Source: Euryodendron excelsum
Lineage: Eukaryota; Streptophyta; Magnoliopsida; Ericales; Pentaphylacaceae
Direction of reading: 5' to 3'
Length of the DNA: 64,000 bases
Assembly (NCBI GenBank): GCA_033060915.1
Contig: CM065386.1
Coordinates: 11,382,501 to 11,446,500, forward strand
The notes beneath the pieces were generated by a model. The model made no database searches and had not been told where the DNA came from. It worked only from the letters and a program-made list of their open reading frames with translations. Positions 44,690-56,950 of the stretch are shown here, piece by piece (position 1 is the first letter of the stretch; the number at the start of each line of letters is the position of its first letter). The translations under genes and the position numbers were made by a program.

Positions 44690-46987
44690 GGAGGCAGCAT
44701 TAAAGAAGAGCGACGATATGGTCCATCCATTTTTTCCACAAGGAATACTCTGTTCTGGTAATATTTGTATATAAAAAATCCAGTAAATTAAAATGATATA
44801 GCACTGATATTTTACAAATTATGAATCAAGTATAGTGGAAAAATTATTCAGTGCTCCTGAAGAATTACATCATTTTTAGTCCAATATTCACATAATGATG
44901 AGGTCTCTATTGTTCGGTGGGGTCAAATATTTCACCTACAAGGTGGGTGACCCCCCATATGTGAATGGTGCAGCAAAGACACGTGATGGTCTAACAGTAC
45001 TAAATAATTTCTCAGTATAGTGACTATTGTGACTGGAAATCAAAGGACTGCAATTGGTGTCACAATTATATTATATATCATTATTCTTTTTTTCTGTTTT
45101 TCAAAAGTCATTTGTTGGTCTTCTCTCGTTGGAACTTTGTGGTCTAACCGTACTAAATAATTTTTCACTATAGTGACTGGAAATCAAAGGACTGCAATTG
45201 GTTTCACAATTATACTATATATCGTTATTCTTTTTTTGTTGTTTTTCAAAAGTCATTTGCTAGTCTTCTCTCGTTGGAACTTTATGTGACATTGATGTTT
45301 GTGGATGCATAACTTTCATCCTCTTCTCCAATTCTCTATCAACATACTCCATATTATATATCATTATTCTTTTTTTGTTGTTTTTCAGAACTCATTTGCT
45401 GGTCTTCTCTCGTTGGAACTTTGTGTGACATTGATGTTTGCAAATGCACGACTCTCATCCTCTTATGTATCAATTCAGTCCATATTTTGGGGCAATTCAT
45501 CATCTTAATGGAAAAATTATTCAGTGTTTCTAAAGAATTATGTGACCTAACTCCCATCTCACAATTTAGTCCATTATGTGGGCTTCTACTGGCTAGATGG
45601 GGTATCGAAGTATCTCACCTAATACACAAGATCTACGGACATCATGAGATGACAAAGTAAATTAGCTATGTGGTGTTCTAGGAGCATTAAATAATTACTC
45701 CATCTTATAAGTCACGCATATGAGTGACCCTAATGGTCAACACATACCATTATCTGCCCTTAAAACTCCAAAATCTGCCCTTAAAACTCTAATTTTTATT
45801 CTCTTCTCATTTTACATGGATGGGCTATGGTCAAATCAAAAGGGTATTAAAATTTATGTGTGTGAATATATATGGAGTCTTTATTTTAAACCCTATAAAA
45901 TAAAAGGTGGTTCATATTGTTTTTATTTATGTATACAAATGGTTCTAGAAACTAAGAAAATTATTTTTTTCTATTCCTAAAATGTCACGATCTCGATGAA
46001 ATGGTTTTCAAAATCAGTTCGCTAAACTAACTGCAACATAATTTAGAAAGCGCAAACACAAAACAAGAATTGGAATTGTGAACAAACTGGCCTTAATTTA
46101 ACCAAATAGTTAGAAATTGTGAGCAAACTGGCCTTAATTTAGCCAAATAGTTAGACATTACGAGCTCGGCCTTTTATCTCTTTATATATTTATACATATA
46201 CATATATTTAGCGTGGCTAGTTCTTTTTCTTGTTTTATTTGGTGATTAATTGAGCTATGGTTTACTCAGACAAATTTTATTTTATTACATGTTAATTTAT
46301 TAACTACCAACTTACTCATAGCAGAGTATCCATCATAAATGGGCCAAAGACTTGCAGATATTACGAAACGCTGAGTAATGTCATATAAACATAATATATA
46401 AATCGAATTTTTATGCTGAATGATATGGTGTGTTAATTTACATCTATTTATTGAAAAACAAAAGACCCACCACTGTTACATATAAACTTTATGTAAGCTT
46501 AGTACGTATTTTCACTACAAATATGTCGTCAGTGAAGTTAAAACTTAATTGTTTATAACCTTTAAGAGTAGATACCAAATCATTGCTTACTACTTTTCAA
46601 CCATGAATTGGCCATCGAAACGTTGGGTCGGCAAGGACAGGACCACTTTTTAAAGCATATATCTCCGAAATATCTAACAATTCATTCAACATCATCTTCA
46701 CATTGCCCTATAGCGCAACGGCTATGACCTGCTTGAAGGCATTTGGAGCGACGCCAAGATTCAAGGAGGGGGGTGGTGGCCCGGCCCGGGGCTCCATTAT
46801 TTTCCAAGCTTTGTTAAACATTTTTCTGCATAACGACAAAGCTTTCATTTGTTTTGTAGACTTACTTTTCCATATATGGTGTCACAAAGAGTGTCTGAAA
46901 GTCGAATCCTAACTATAAAGGCGCATCATTTTCTTGCTAGCTTGCTCATCCAAAATTGCTAAAGAAAATTGATTAGAGAGACATATT
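44690..46987. repeat. Upstream region of the intact RLP (segmental duplication, copy B)
   Basis: Matches copy A (41095-43633). Within it, a module of about 140 bp ('tatatcattattcttttttt', 'agtcatttgctggtcttctc', 'tcgttggaactttgtgtgac') is present three times (near 45073, 45219 and 45355), whereas copy A has one. A second short duplication, 'aactggccttaattta(a/g)ccaaatagtta', lies at about 46085 and 46123. No other gene. Confidence 0.85.
46914..46920 (+). promoter_or_regulatory. TATA-like box of the RLP gene
   Basis: TATAAAG lies about 70 bp before the start codon. The collapsed copy has TATAAAAG at the same distance from its ATG (43560-43567), inside the same block 'gaatcctaactataaa'. Conservation and position support a core promoter role. 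Confidence 0.6.
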
Positions 46988-49864
46988 ATGGGCTCATCTT
47001 TGTATCTTTTCATGTTCAAGCGCTTGCTCTTCTTATTCTCATGTTTTCATCTCGTTAGTATGAGGACTAACTCTTCCTCTTCTATGCAGCCACAGTGTCA
47101 TGAAGATGAGAGCTCAGCCTTGCTGCAGTTCAAGCATAGCTTTATCATTAACAAATTTGCTCCTGCAGGTGACCCTTCTGCTTATCCAAAAGTATTTGAA
47201 TCATGGAAGCTCAAAGGTGAAAATCATGATTGCTGCTCATGGTATGGAGTCGAGTGTGATGAGATCACTGGTCATGTCATTGGGCTTGACCTCAGTAGCA
47301 GCTTTCTCTATGGTTCCATCAACTCCAACAGCAGCCTCTTCAGCCTTGTTCACCTTCAAAGGCTCAACCTTGCAGAGAATCACTTCAATTACTCTAAAAT
47401 CCCATCGGGAATTGGACATCTTTCGAGGCTAACAAGTCTCAACCTATCCCATTCTGTATTTCTTGGTCAAATCCCTTCTGAAATCTCAGAATTGTCCAAC
47501 TTAGCATCCCTTGATTTGTCTTCCAATTTGGACCCCTTCTCTTCTCATGGTTTATTGAAACTTGAAAAACCCAGTTTGAAAAGCCTTGTTCAAAACGTTA
47601 CCAACTTGAAAGAGCTTTATCTCACCAACGTGAGCATATATTCCGCAGTACCAGATGTCATGGCAAATTTTTCTTCATTGACAGGTCTTGCTCTCGAAGA
47701 TTGTGGGTTGTACGGTGAATTCCCAAGAGGCATTTTCCTGCTACCAAAAATACAATATCTAAGTGTTAGGGAAAATATTAATCTCACCGGTCATTTGCCA
47801 GAATTTCATCGTAGTAGTCCCCTTACGGATTTGATATTAGAAGGTACAAGTTTCTCTGGTAAACTACCAGATTCTATCGGTAATCTTGAATCCTTGAACA
47901 CTTTGAATCTTAGGAAATCCAATTTCTCTGACACACTTCCTTCTTCACTTGGTAATCTGACCCAGCTCACAGTTCTGGACCTTTGGATGAACTATTTTTC
48001 AGGCCTGATTCCATCTTTGCTTACGAATCTCACCCAATTAACTTGTCTAATTCTCGAGGACAATCAACTGCAGGGCCCAATTCCATACTCATTCTATCAA
48101 CTCAAGCATCTTGAAGTCCTTGATCTTGCTTTTAATAACTTGAGTGGTATAGTGGAGATGGACATTTTTCTTAAGCTCCACAACCTGTCTTGGCTTCGAT
48201 TATCGGGAAACAAGTTAACAGTGCTGCTTACCAAAAACAATATCAATGCTACCCTTCCAAAGTACAATCTTTTAGGATTGAGAGCATGCAACTTAAAGGA
48301 GTTTCCAAATTTTCTGCACTTCCAAGACGAATTGTTTGTGCTAGGACTTGCATATAACGGAATTCAGGGCCAAATACCGACTTGGGTATGGAACTCAAGT
48401 AAAGAAACTATGGCACTTTTGGACGTTAGTCACAACTTTCTGACAGGCTTTGACCAGCTTCCCGCTATCATTCCATGGCGATCTCTAATCATTCTAGACC
48501 TCGAATACAACAGGCTGCAAGGATCAATCCCAATTCCACCAAAGTCCATCCAGTTTTATACTGTCGCCAGTAATATGTTCAGCGGAAAAATTCCATCATC
48601 ATTCTGCCACAGGAATTTTCTTCATACACTTGATTTTTCTAATAATAACTTAACTGGCACAATTCCCTCATGCCTGGCTACTGTTAGTGGTTCTATGATT
48701 TTGCTGAATCTAAGTGGCAACGGTTTCCAAGGCACTATTCCTGAAATGTTCCCCACCAACAGCCAATTGAAGATGATTGATTTCAGTCGAAATCAATTGC
48801 AGGGGAAAGTACCAAGAACACTGTCAAATTGTACAAAGCTCCTCATTCTGGTCCTAGGAAATAATCAGATTAATGATACTTTCCCTGTCTGGTTGGGAGC
48901 TCTTCCTGAGTTGCAGGTCCTTATTTTGGGATATAACAAATTCCACGGGGCCATTGAGAGTCCTAATGCCGATCCAGAGTTTCCAAAGTTGCGCATCATT
49001 GACCTCTCTCACAATGGTTTCTCAGGTAACTTGCCTTCACAGTACTTCCAAAAGTGGAAGGAAATGAAAACGGCCCATGAGGAAAGCTTCACATATATGC
49101 AGTTATTACTTAGTTTTCAATTCTTAACAAATGATAGTCGACCTATAACGATTGTGCTGAAAGAGAATCGTAGTTATTCAATTACAATCACTAACAAAGG
49201 CACACAAAGGGTATATGAGAAGATACAAAGTGCCTTTGTAGCCATTGATTTATCAAGCAACGAATTTAGAGGGGAGATTCCAGAATCAATAGGAAATCTC
49301 AAGAGGCTTCAATTGCTTAACCTTTCCAACAACGAACTTATTGGTCGCATCCCATCATCCTTGGGCAACCTAACGAATCTGGAATCATTGGATCTATGTC
49401 AGAACATGCTTTCAGGGAAGATCCCTCAACAACTTACCCAACTCACATTCCTTGCAGTCTTAGATGTTTCTCATAATCATCTGACAGGGCCTATTCCTCG
49501 AGGGGCACAATTTAATACATTTGTGAACAGTTCATTTGAGGGGAATTCAGGACTATGTGGAGACCCTTTATCAAAGAAATGTGAAAATTCAGAGGCATCT
49601 CCACCACCACCTTCAACGTTTCAACCGGTCAAAGATTCAGAGTTCCCAAGTGGAATCGATTGGATTATCATAATCTTGGGATATGGAAGTGGACTCACTG
49701 TTGGGTTGGTTATTGGGCATAGTTTAACCACAAGGATTCATGATTGGTTTGTCAAGACTTTTGGAAGGAGGCAACAAAGAAGGCAGAATAAGAGGGTGCG
49801 AAGAAGCAGAACTTGGTTAGTTTCCTTCAAGAATTTGTATCTCTATAGTCTTTTGTGGAGGTGA
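46988..49864 (+). CDS. Receptor-like protein, LRR-RLP of the Cf-9/RLP12 type
   Basis: A cell-surface immune-type receptor without a kinase: 958 residues in one exon, as usual for the family. In order: signal peptide (about 1-32), N-terminal cap with C37, the ALLQFKHSF block and DCCSWYGVEC (81-90), extracellular leucine-rich repeats of the plant type (LxxLxxLxLSxNxLxGxIP) from about 95 to 850, interrupted by a non-LRR island at about 688-750 and followed by the usual four repeats, then the C-terminal cap (GLCGDPLSKKC). A transmembrane segment at about 890-913 carries GxxxG spacing (GYGSGLTVG), which in RLPs serves pairing with the adaptor kinase SOBIR1. The short tail is strongly basic (RRQQRRQNKRVRRSR). 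Ligand is unknown. The ATG is the first in frame and is conserved in the collapsed copy. The last 17 residues are hydrophobic and look like read-through beyond the usual stop. Confidence 0.95.
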   Translation: MGSSLYLFMFKRLLFLFSCFHLVSMRTNSSSSMQPQCHEDESSALLQFKHSFIINKFAPAGDPSAYPKVFESWKLKGENHDCCSWYGVECDEITGHVIGLDLSSSFLYGSINSNSSLFSLVHLQRLNLAENHFNYSKIPSGIGHLSRLTSLNLSHSVFLGQIPSEISELSNLASLDLSSNLDPFSSHGLLKLEKPSLKSLVQNVTNLKELYLTNVSIYSAVPDVMANFSSLTGLALEDCGLYGEFPRGIFLLPKIQYLSVRENINLTGHLPEFHRSSPLTDLILEGTSFSGKLPDSIGNLESLNTLNLRKSNFSDTLPSSLGNLTQLTVLDLWMNYFSGLIPSLLTNLTQLTCLILEDNQLQGPIPYSFYQLKHLEVLDLAFNNLSGIVEMDIFLKLHNLSWLRLSGNKLTVLLTKNNINATLPKYNLLGLRACNLKEFPNFLHFQDELFVLGLAYNGIQGQIPTWVWNSSKETMALLDVSHNFLTGFDQLPAIIPWRSLIILDLEYNRLQGSIPIPPKSIQFYTVASNMFSGKIPSSFCHRNFLHTLDFSNNNLTGTIPSCLATVSGSMILLNLSGNGFQGTIPEMFPTNSQLKMIDFSRNQLQGKVPRTLSNCTKLLILVLGNNQINDTFPVWLGALPELQVLILGYNKFHGAIESPNADPEFPKLRIIDLSHNGFSGNLPSQYFQKWKEMKTAHEESFTYMQLLLSFQFLTNDSRPITIVLKENRSYSITITNKGTQRVYEKIQSAFVAIDLSSNEFRGEIPESIGNLKRLQLLNLSNNELIGRIPSSLGNLTNLESLDLCQNMLSGKIPQQLTQLTFLAVLDVSHNHLTGPIPRGAQFNTFVNSSFEGNSGLCGDPLSKKCENSEASPPPPSTFQPVKDSEFPSGIDWIIIILGYGSGLTVGLVIGHSLTTRIHDWFVKTFGRRQQRRQNKRVRRSRTWLVSFKNLYLYSLLWR

Positions 49865-51320
49865 TCGAGAAAATAATTCGAATGTCCAGACTCCAGCATA
49901 GAGTTTCCTCTTCATATTAGTTGTTGCTTGAAGGGTGATGAAGGATGGGGTTTAGGATATTTACACAAGTATATATATTTATGTATACATATATTTGGTA
50001 TAATCTTTGTTTTTCTTGGTAGTATTTTTCCTACTTTGTAGTCCATTTGGACATTCTCTGAGTTTTTCATAGACGTAAGGCTTTCATGTCCCCCTGCTAT
50101 CATGTACTTGTTGTGTATCATCATTAAGGTACTGTTATATATTCATGCCAAACTTGTCTCCATCTAAATTGGCTAATCCAAAGCCGAGAAAGGCTAGTTA
50201 ACAATATATGTATGTGATGTACTGATCTATGATGATTAGGGATAGCTTTTATTAGATAATCAACTGTCTTCTGTTCTCTATAAAAAAAAGGAAAAAAAAA
50301 AAAAATTGTCTTCTGTTTACGAGGTCATCATGAATTTGGTTTGACTAAAAAGCTCAATTGAGAATTATGCTACACAAACATAATTTTAACACAATAATGT
50401 GGCTCATTGTGATCCATACATTTGTAGACCAAAGGCCCATCACTAAATATTTTTTTTTTAAATTCTACTTTTACCTACATTGTTAGAAATATTTTTACTA
50501 TGTCCATTGAAAATTCATAAATATCCCCTTAAATAGTATTTGCTTTAAAGAACGATTTATATTATGTGTATATATAAGTTTATATATGTATTATCCATGT
50601 ATATGTGGAAGTCGAATGCCCATTATTGATTACAACAAAAAAAAAAAGACTTGGTTGTGATTACTAGTTCTCCCTTGGTTGATTTTTCTGGCTCCACCAT
50701 TGATGAAGGGAGTAAGGTTGCGAATATCTATCCCTCCCCAAGCCTCATAGTAACGAGAGCCTTGTGCACTACAATGCCCTTCATTTTCATGGGCAGCCAT
50801 CTCAGCAAACTACGGTAATAAAATGGAACTTCTATAGAAAGACACTAGCAAAGTGACATTATCAAGTGCATGGGGCGCGCCACATACTTCTTGGTGGGTC
50901 AAGTAACCCAATTAAGCTTTGAAAAGATTAAAAATAAAACTACTAAAAAAACTGTGCATTATTTAAGACTGTACATGTTGGGATCAAGAATTTGGTGATT
51001 GAAAAAAAAAAAAAAAAAGGAAAAGGTGACAGAAAAGAAGACAAAAATACTATTTCATTTTCTTCTCTTTTTCCTCACATTTTCTTTTTCCTTTGTTTTT
51101 CTTTTGATAAATCTGAGTTCCAAACATAGCATATGTAAATATAAAATAGTTTCAGTGCACCCTTCTCCAAATAAGCCTGTCTAGAATTCGTTGTCTAATT
51201 TTTTTTTTTTATTTTCTTTGACACACTCTGGACACACCACAAGACATCGCTGGAGTTTGCTAGCATACATGTTATATCTTATTTTTGTTTGAAAATCTTA
51301 GCCTTATCTATAGCTTTGCT
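49865..51320. other. 3' flank of the RLP and intergenic sequence
   Basis: 49865-50270 is shared with the RLP pseudogene flank (5980-6195), apart from a block of about 185 bp from 49906 that the pseudogene lacks. An A-run at 50285-50305 and another at 51001-51018 are present. No gene is recognised. A SINE fragment lies at 50715-50783. Confidence 0.55.
50715..50783 (+). mobile_element. Au-like SINE 3' fragment
   Basis: 'gtaaggttgcgaatatctat', 'ccctccccaagcctc', 'gagagccttgtgcacta' follow the Au SINE 3' domain order. The tRNA-related 5' part is missing. Confidence 0.6.
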
Positions 51321-51336
51321 AAAGAACGAGTATTGA

Positions 51337-52233
51337 TGCACACCTACAATGGAAATGACTATGGTTATGTGTAATCACAATGTATGTCAATGATAAATAA
51401 GTAGACAAACCAATCACGCAATTGACACATAATATTTTTGTCATGAAAACCCATACTGGAAAAAAACCGCGTATCCACTTCACCGCACAAAGATCATGCA
51501 CTAAAACCAATGTCAAACGGTTACAAGATCACTTATAACCCAATCCCCAATCAACCCCGTGATTACTAGGTTGACTTGAACTTGCTCGACCCCTCGATAC
51601 ACCGTTATCGTGCTTAACCGCCGTATAGATCCCTTTAGTATGGATTTCGCGTATCGAACTCCTTTAAAACTTCAATCCTCTTCAATGATGATAAAGATGA
51701 TTTTTTGTTACGAATCAATTGTGAGCTTCAAAGATGTTTAGAGAACTTCTCTATTGTGTATTTTGAAGAGCTACTCACTTAATAAACTTTGGAAGGCGTG
51801 CCACTTATATAGGCAGATCAAAAAGCTTAACATCACACTATCCAAAGTTAAAAATATCACGCACCTCGCAACTGCAAGGTCTAGCTAGGTCCATCTGCCA
51901 AAAAGGGTCTTCTCAATTTCTTCCGGCGAGATGCCGCGAGGTCCTGCGAAGTGTCTGTTGTGACAAAGACCCTCTTTGCTTCTTCCTGCAAGGTCCAACG
52001 AGGCTCCCCAAAGAACTTAGACAGAGACTCCTCGCTGTTTCTTCCATTGAGATCCAACGAGGTCCGGCGAAGAGCAAAATCATCGCTTCTTTATATCATC
52101 CAAGCATCTCTTAGCACGAGCTCGAATGAAGAGACGTTTAAATACCTTTAAATGCTTGCGATAGACTACTAAATATTCCAACATACAATGAAATAAACGG
52201 GTCACGAAACTTAGCCAATTACATGATGTTACA
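51337..52233 (-). repeat. Copia LTR, Sirevirus-like family (probably solo)
   Basis: Matches the LTR at 92-1115: 'gacacataatatttttgtcatgaaaaccc', 'acaaagatcatgca.taaaac', 'cttgctcg', 'cgttatcgtgcttaac.gccgt' and the end 'aaacttagccaattacatgatgttaca'. The start is set only to within some tens of bases and no clear target duplication was found. No PBS or gag adjoins it. Confidence 0.7.
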
Positions 52234-53480
52234 CTATTGATTTGCTTTGCTCAATGCGTTGACACTATTGGTGTTCTTAACCTCTTTTGCTTGTTAAATT
52301 AAAATAAAAAAATAAAACTAAAAGTCTAAAGACAAAAAAAAAAAAAAAAAAACAGAAAAAAAAATTCTACTATTGTGCTTCGTCTCTTTTTGTTCCCCAA
52401 ACTCTGAAAAAACTATAACTTTTGAAGATATGATCACTATAAAGGGGGCTTCATGGGTTGTTAGCTAGGAACCATTTATGTTCATGCAGATGTTCAGTTT
52501 TCAGTAATATTTTTTGAATTTAGATCCTCTACCTCATTAGTGTGCCTACTTTTCCGCCTCCTTATTTTTTGACTGAGTGAGTGAGTGGATCAACCTACAC
52601 TAAGCTGCACTTTTCGATTGTTCAACTTGTGTATTCTTTCATATATCAAATACTTGTTAAACAAGGAAAATGTAGAATAGATGGTCATTATCGATAAAAA
52701 AAAATTGTAATAATTTTGTTGATTCTAAACTAACACAACTTTATTTCATGGATGAAGCTATTGTTCTTATCGACTGCTGTACAGAAATTAGTAGCAACTC
52801 TCTTCATTTCCACACATATCAAATGATAATTAGTAATGCAACTCAGTCATGACTGAAAATATAACCTAGATGCCCAAAGCGAATAGAGAGATGCTGGTTG
52901 GATTTACATCAATTACTGGTACTGCTGTTTTGGTGCCACACAGCTTTTACGTTCAAAAATAACAAAAAAAAAAAAAAAAAAAAAGGAAAGAAAGAAAGAA
53001 ACTAATGTTGCTCTCTAAGCAATACCATTTAGACTGTTCCAAGATTTGTTTATGAGCAAAGGATACGTCTAGTGGTTGGGCCTCGAACTATTATGCGAGG
53101 TTTAAACCTGTCCCTCCACTCCCTTATATATAAATCGAATTCTTCATATACACAAAATGATAAAAATAAATGAAGCCTTTGTTTTTTCACTTTTTTTTAA
53201 ACACATTAGAAATGAAAATCAGTGCCTTATGCAACATTATTTTTATTATTTTTTTTACAGTAAAAAAAAAAATATCCCTTGTTTAAAGGAAATCTCTAGT
53301 CTATTCCCATGTAATATTTATATAAAAAAAACTATCCAAATGATGTGATAGTGGTTTTTTTTTTTAAAAATTATGAGATAAAATAGTGGATGTTTTGATT
53401 TGAAATGAAAAACCACAAATAGTCACATATGCATAAAAATGCTTTAAACAAGTTATGTTGATATAACATTAATCTTTTTT
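52234..53480. other. Intergenic sequence, partly duplicated at 19060-20250
   Basis: Blocks at 52385-52560 and 53175-53240 match 19065-19170 and 20165-20250 in the same order. A tRNA-like stretch at about 53037-53125 (box A-like 'cgtctagtggttgggcctcg', box B-like 'gaggtttaaacctgtcc') may be a decayed SINE. A-runs at 52329-52362 and 52963-53000. No gene seen. Confidence 0.55.
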
Positions 53481-53499
53481 AAAAAAAGCACTGTGATAG

Positions 53500-54334
53500 C
53501 AATAGGTGAGCCGGCGCTTGTAACTCCTTCATGTGGTCCGAAGTTCGAACCTTGGCAACCACCCCACCAAACTGTTGGCGCAAAAAAAAAAAATCAATTT
53601 GATTGATCGAAAACACAAGTTAGGGGAAGATTGGATCATCACCATGTTGTTGTTGTGCCCCAATTTTTCGGCGAGCCCATCTTGGTTCAGGAAATAGCAT
53701 GGTACTCTCTATGTTAGAACATACCCTCCAAAAAGAACAAGTGCGACGGGGGTTTAATCTTGAAAACTTGATTTGATTAGGGGCTTTTTGAAAAAGTTTG
53801 GAGTCATCACCTAACATAGTTAAATATGTGTTATGTCACCTAAAACTAAGTGTAATCCGAAGACTAAACTTAGGTGTTTCGAAACTGTTTTGAAAAATGT
53901 CTTCTTAAGAAGGTTTTAAGAAAAGAGATTTTGAGCAACCTTTTTGAAAACGTTGTCAAGCCCTTTTAACAATGTGACTCCAAGTTGGTCTTTGAAACTA
54001 GAAATTCATGGTCTAAGGGTTGGTTATGTGTAGGGAAGATATCCAAAGTTCATCACCTTACTTCGCCCTTTCAGTACCTACATGTCTAATCACCCTTAGT
54101 TCACTCACTTGAATCACCGGTTACCAATTTATCACTTTATATCCAGTTATTGAAAATTTGAAAACGGGCTTTGGTCATCTCTTTTTGGATGAATGATGCA
54201 TGATGTATATTTTTTAAAGCATTTTTAAAAGATTTGAAAAAGGAGGCTTGAAATTTGACTTTGAAAGGATACTTTTGAAAGAATAGGAAGTTTTTAAAGT
54301 TTGATTTGGGATAGAAAATTTTGATTGAAAAAGA
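53500..54334. other. Older repeat sequence hosting the LTR element
   Basis: Starts with a tRNA-like stretch (53505-53575, 'agttcgaaccttgg'). Then sequence such as 'ggagtcatcacctaacatag' and many 'gttttgaaaa' runs, which continue in the same style after 59877. The two parts were joined before the LTR element went in at 54340. Family unknown; an old Gypsy LTR or leader is plausible. Confidence 0.4.
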
Positions 54335-54339
54335 GTTTT

Positions 54340-55547
54340 TGATTGTGCTCCAAAAGGGTATTCTACATGCCTTAATTAGTTCATTGTTAGACTTAGAGTA
54401 GGCTTATTTATGTTATTTTAATCCTAAATTATCACTAACATAGTTTGTTTGGTGTAAACAGGATTTTCATGCAAAAAGGACAAATTTGGACGAAATTGTA
54501 AACAACCGTTCGAATGGTAAAGAAGGGGATTCTGAATAGGCCGTTTGAAAGGCAAGGCTAGCATTTAAACTGTACAATGAACCGTTCGAACGGTGCATCA
54601 AACAGGGTCAACCGTCAGAATCAGGTTTGATTCGCGTCAAAAAATTCAAAGAGCTAAATTAGCGTCAAAAGGGCATTTGAACGCCAGTGTACACCGTTCG
54701 AATGCTTCATAGGAACTGCAATTTTTCAAAGCCTATAAAATCTGGGATAGGGCTCTTTTTTTTGGATATAGTTAGTTTTTATGAGTTTTAGGTTTTCTTT
54801 GATAGTTTTAGGAGTAGATTAAAGTAACACTTTAAAATTTTTCCCTATTCTTTCAATTCATCTAATTAGATTCAAGAGCTTTCAATAGATTTCAATATAT
54901 ATTTGCGTATCTATAATGGCTTTGAGTAGTTAATTCTCATCTTGGAATCAATTATGTAGATCAATCAAAGCTCTCAGATGAACAATGGAGGTAACTGGGG
55001 TTTCAATAATTTTATCTTCTTTTTCTTAAATTTTTTGGATTACACTTTAGATATTTACGAAAACTTAAATGTTTGGTTATGCTTGGTAATATTTATGCAC
55101 AAACCTTAGTTTGGTATATTTATTGCACAAGTCAATGGTATGCATCTATGATTCTAAATTTGATTTATTCTAGATTAGATTGATAAAGAATAAAAGTTTT
55201 TATCACTAAATCTTTCGAATCAAAGACACGCGACGCAGTCAATGATTTGAGTTATCAAAAACCTCTATTGGAATTCCGAGTGAAGCAATTGATTAGAATA
55301 ATTGGTTTTGAGATTTTTTTTATTAATTCTTAATCATTTTCAATAGTTTAGATTAGGTAAAACAAACTCTTTCAAAACTATCTTCTTTTTATTTTATTGG
55401 AGTGTTTCCCTAGGGTCTCTAAACCAAGGTAAGTTTTTCTGAATGTGCTTAACCCTCTTCTCTATGGATTGACCTCCAACTTTACCGAGTTATTACTACA
55501 TTGCGGCCGTGCACTCACGATTTTATCGCACGTTTCTGTAACGATCA
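54340..55547 (+). repeat. 5' LTR of the non-autonomous element
   Basis: 1,208 bp, TGATTGTGC...CGATCA. Contains CCGTTCGAACGGT-type palindromes at 54505-54700 and the 'ttatgcacaaacc..agtttggtata' block shared with the 36721-38224 LTR. PBS follows at 55549-55565. Confidence 0.9.
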
Positions 55548-56950
55548 ATTTTTTGCACCGTTGCCGAAAAAGTTTTAGCGATTGGCATTGGTGGACGAAC
55601 CTTGGATATTTAATTTCGATAGAAGCACTTTACCATCATTCTACAACCATGAGTATACTCCATAGCTCATTTGGATAACTTCGTTCCGTCCTTTATTTTT
55701 GAACAATTCTTTTTGGTTTTTGTTAATTGGGTTGGAGTGGTGTTATTTGCTAATTAGTGGAATATTTTACGGAGATTTGGAGGATAGGTCGGTTTGAACT
55801 TGTTAAAAAGTGGTTTGTTATGTGGAGATTTGGAGGTTGAATTTAAATTATTTATGGATAATTATTTGAGCATGCATGCTATAAGGGATGCACCTATAAC
55901 CCCTCATCGATCTCTTAGAGACTACATCAATACTGCTAATTCCAATCCCTACTCATGCATGGTACAATTACCAAACCCTTATCTTCCTACCTACCATTCA
56001 AGGTGGTGCTATCAAGCTTCATCCCAATACCACCACCACAATATTACTATACATCATCTCCTCTATCACCCTACCAACCTCATGTAGAGAGCCAAGAGAA
56101 TATACTTTCACAATTTGTGCACTATCACACAAGTGCGTACTTTGGGTTCGATGAAACTCTAGAACAATGAGAGAGAGCTCGTGAACAATGGGCCAGAGCT
56201 CGAGAACAAGAATGGGAGAGAAGCCTAGAAATCCACGAGAGGCTTAATGCTGAAATAAAGAGTCACTTGGCTCTTTTAACACCATTCTTAGTTGTTCAAG
56301 AGGATGAAGAATTTTCACCTCTGTCATAACACAACTTTGTATACCACGAACAAGAGGCTGAAACTAACTTAAGCCTTTCTCACCTCAATGACCAAGACCA
56401 ATCCATCACTAATTCTAGGATTAAGATGATTAAAGATGAAACCGTCCTGCCCAAGGTGTCTAAACTAAGTGAGAAAGTCCTAAGGTGAATGAGGATGAGG
56501 ATAAAGAATAGGTACTTATCTTGCCTAATGTGTCTGAACTAATGGAAGCAATGCCTAAAGAAGACGTGAGGGAGGAAAAAAAAATGGAGAGTGACAGAAA
56601 GGAGCCTAAGAAAGAGAAACCAAAGAGAAAGGAGCCCAAGACCGAGGACTCCACGCAAGAAACGAGTGAGGAGGTTAGGAGAAGAAATAGAGATTTTCTC
56701 TAAATTCTATTCTCTAAATTCTATTTCCTTTTGATCATTAGGTGATCTCTTCTCAAATTTTGGCTGTCGTAAGAGTAATTAGTAGATTTTTACTTCTTTT
56801 TAAAGGTTTTTAGGTTAATAGAATTTTTTCCTAGTTGGGAGGTGTTCTTTTGGCATCTCGTTTTTGTTCCTTCTTTCCATATTCCTTGTTTATTTTGCAT
56901 TTGTTTTCTTGCATTGAGGACATTGCATAACTTTAGTTAGGGGGGAGAAG
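55548..56950 (+). pseudogene. gag-like relic of the non-autonomous element
   Basis: Broken frames read, in order, a segment with DAPITPHRSLRDYIN and LPNPYLPTYHS (55794 on), an RE-rich stretch (REQWARAREQEWERS) near 56170-56225, an acidic LVVQEDEEFSP stretch, and a lysine/glutamate-rich piece at 56521-56703 (KKMESDRKEPKKEKPKRKEP). Such gag-like leaders occur in non-autonomous Tat/Athila relatives. Stops and shifts separate the pieces. No zinc knuckle was found. Confidence 0.6.

Noticed and set aside
53037..53125. Possible tRNA gene
   Set aside because: Box A and box B-like stretches are present but no cloverleaf with a 7-bp acceptor stem can be formed by eye; a SINE relic is more likely.
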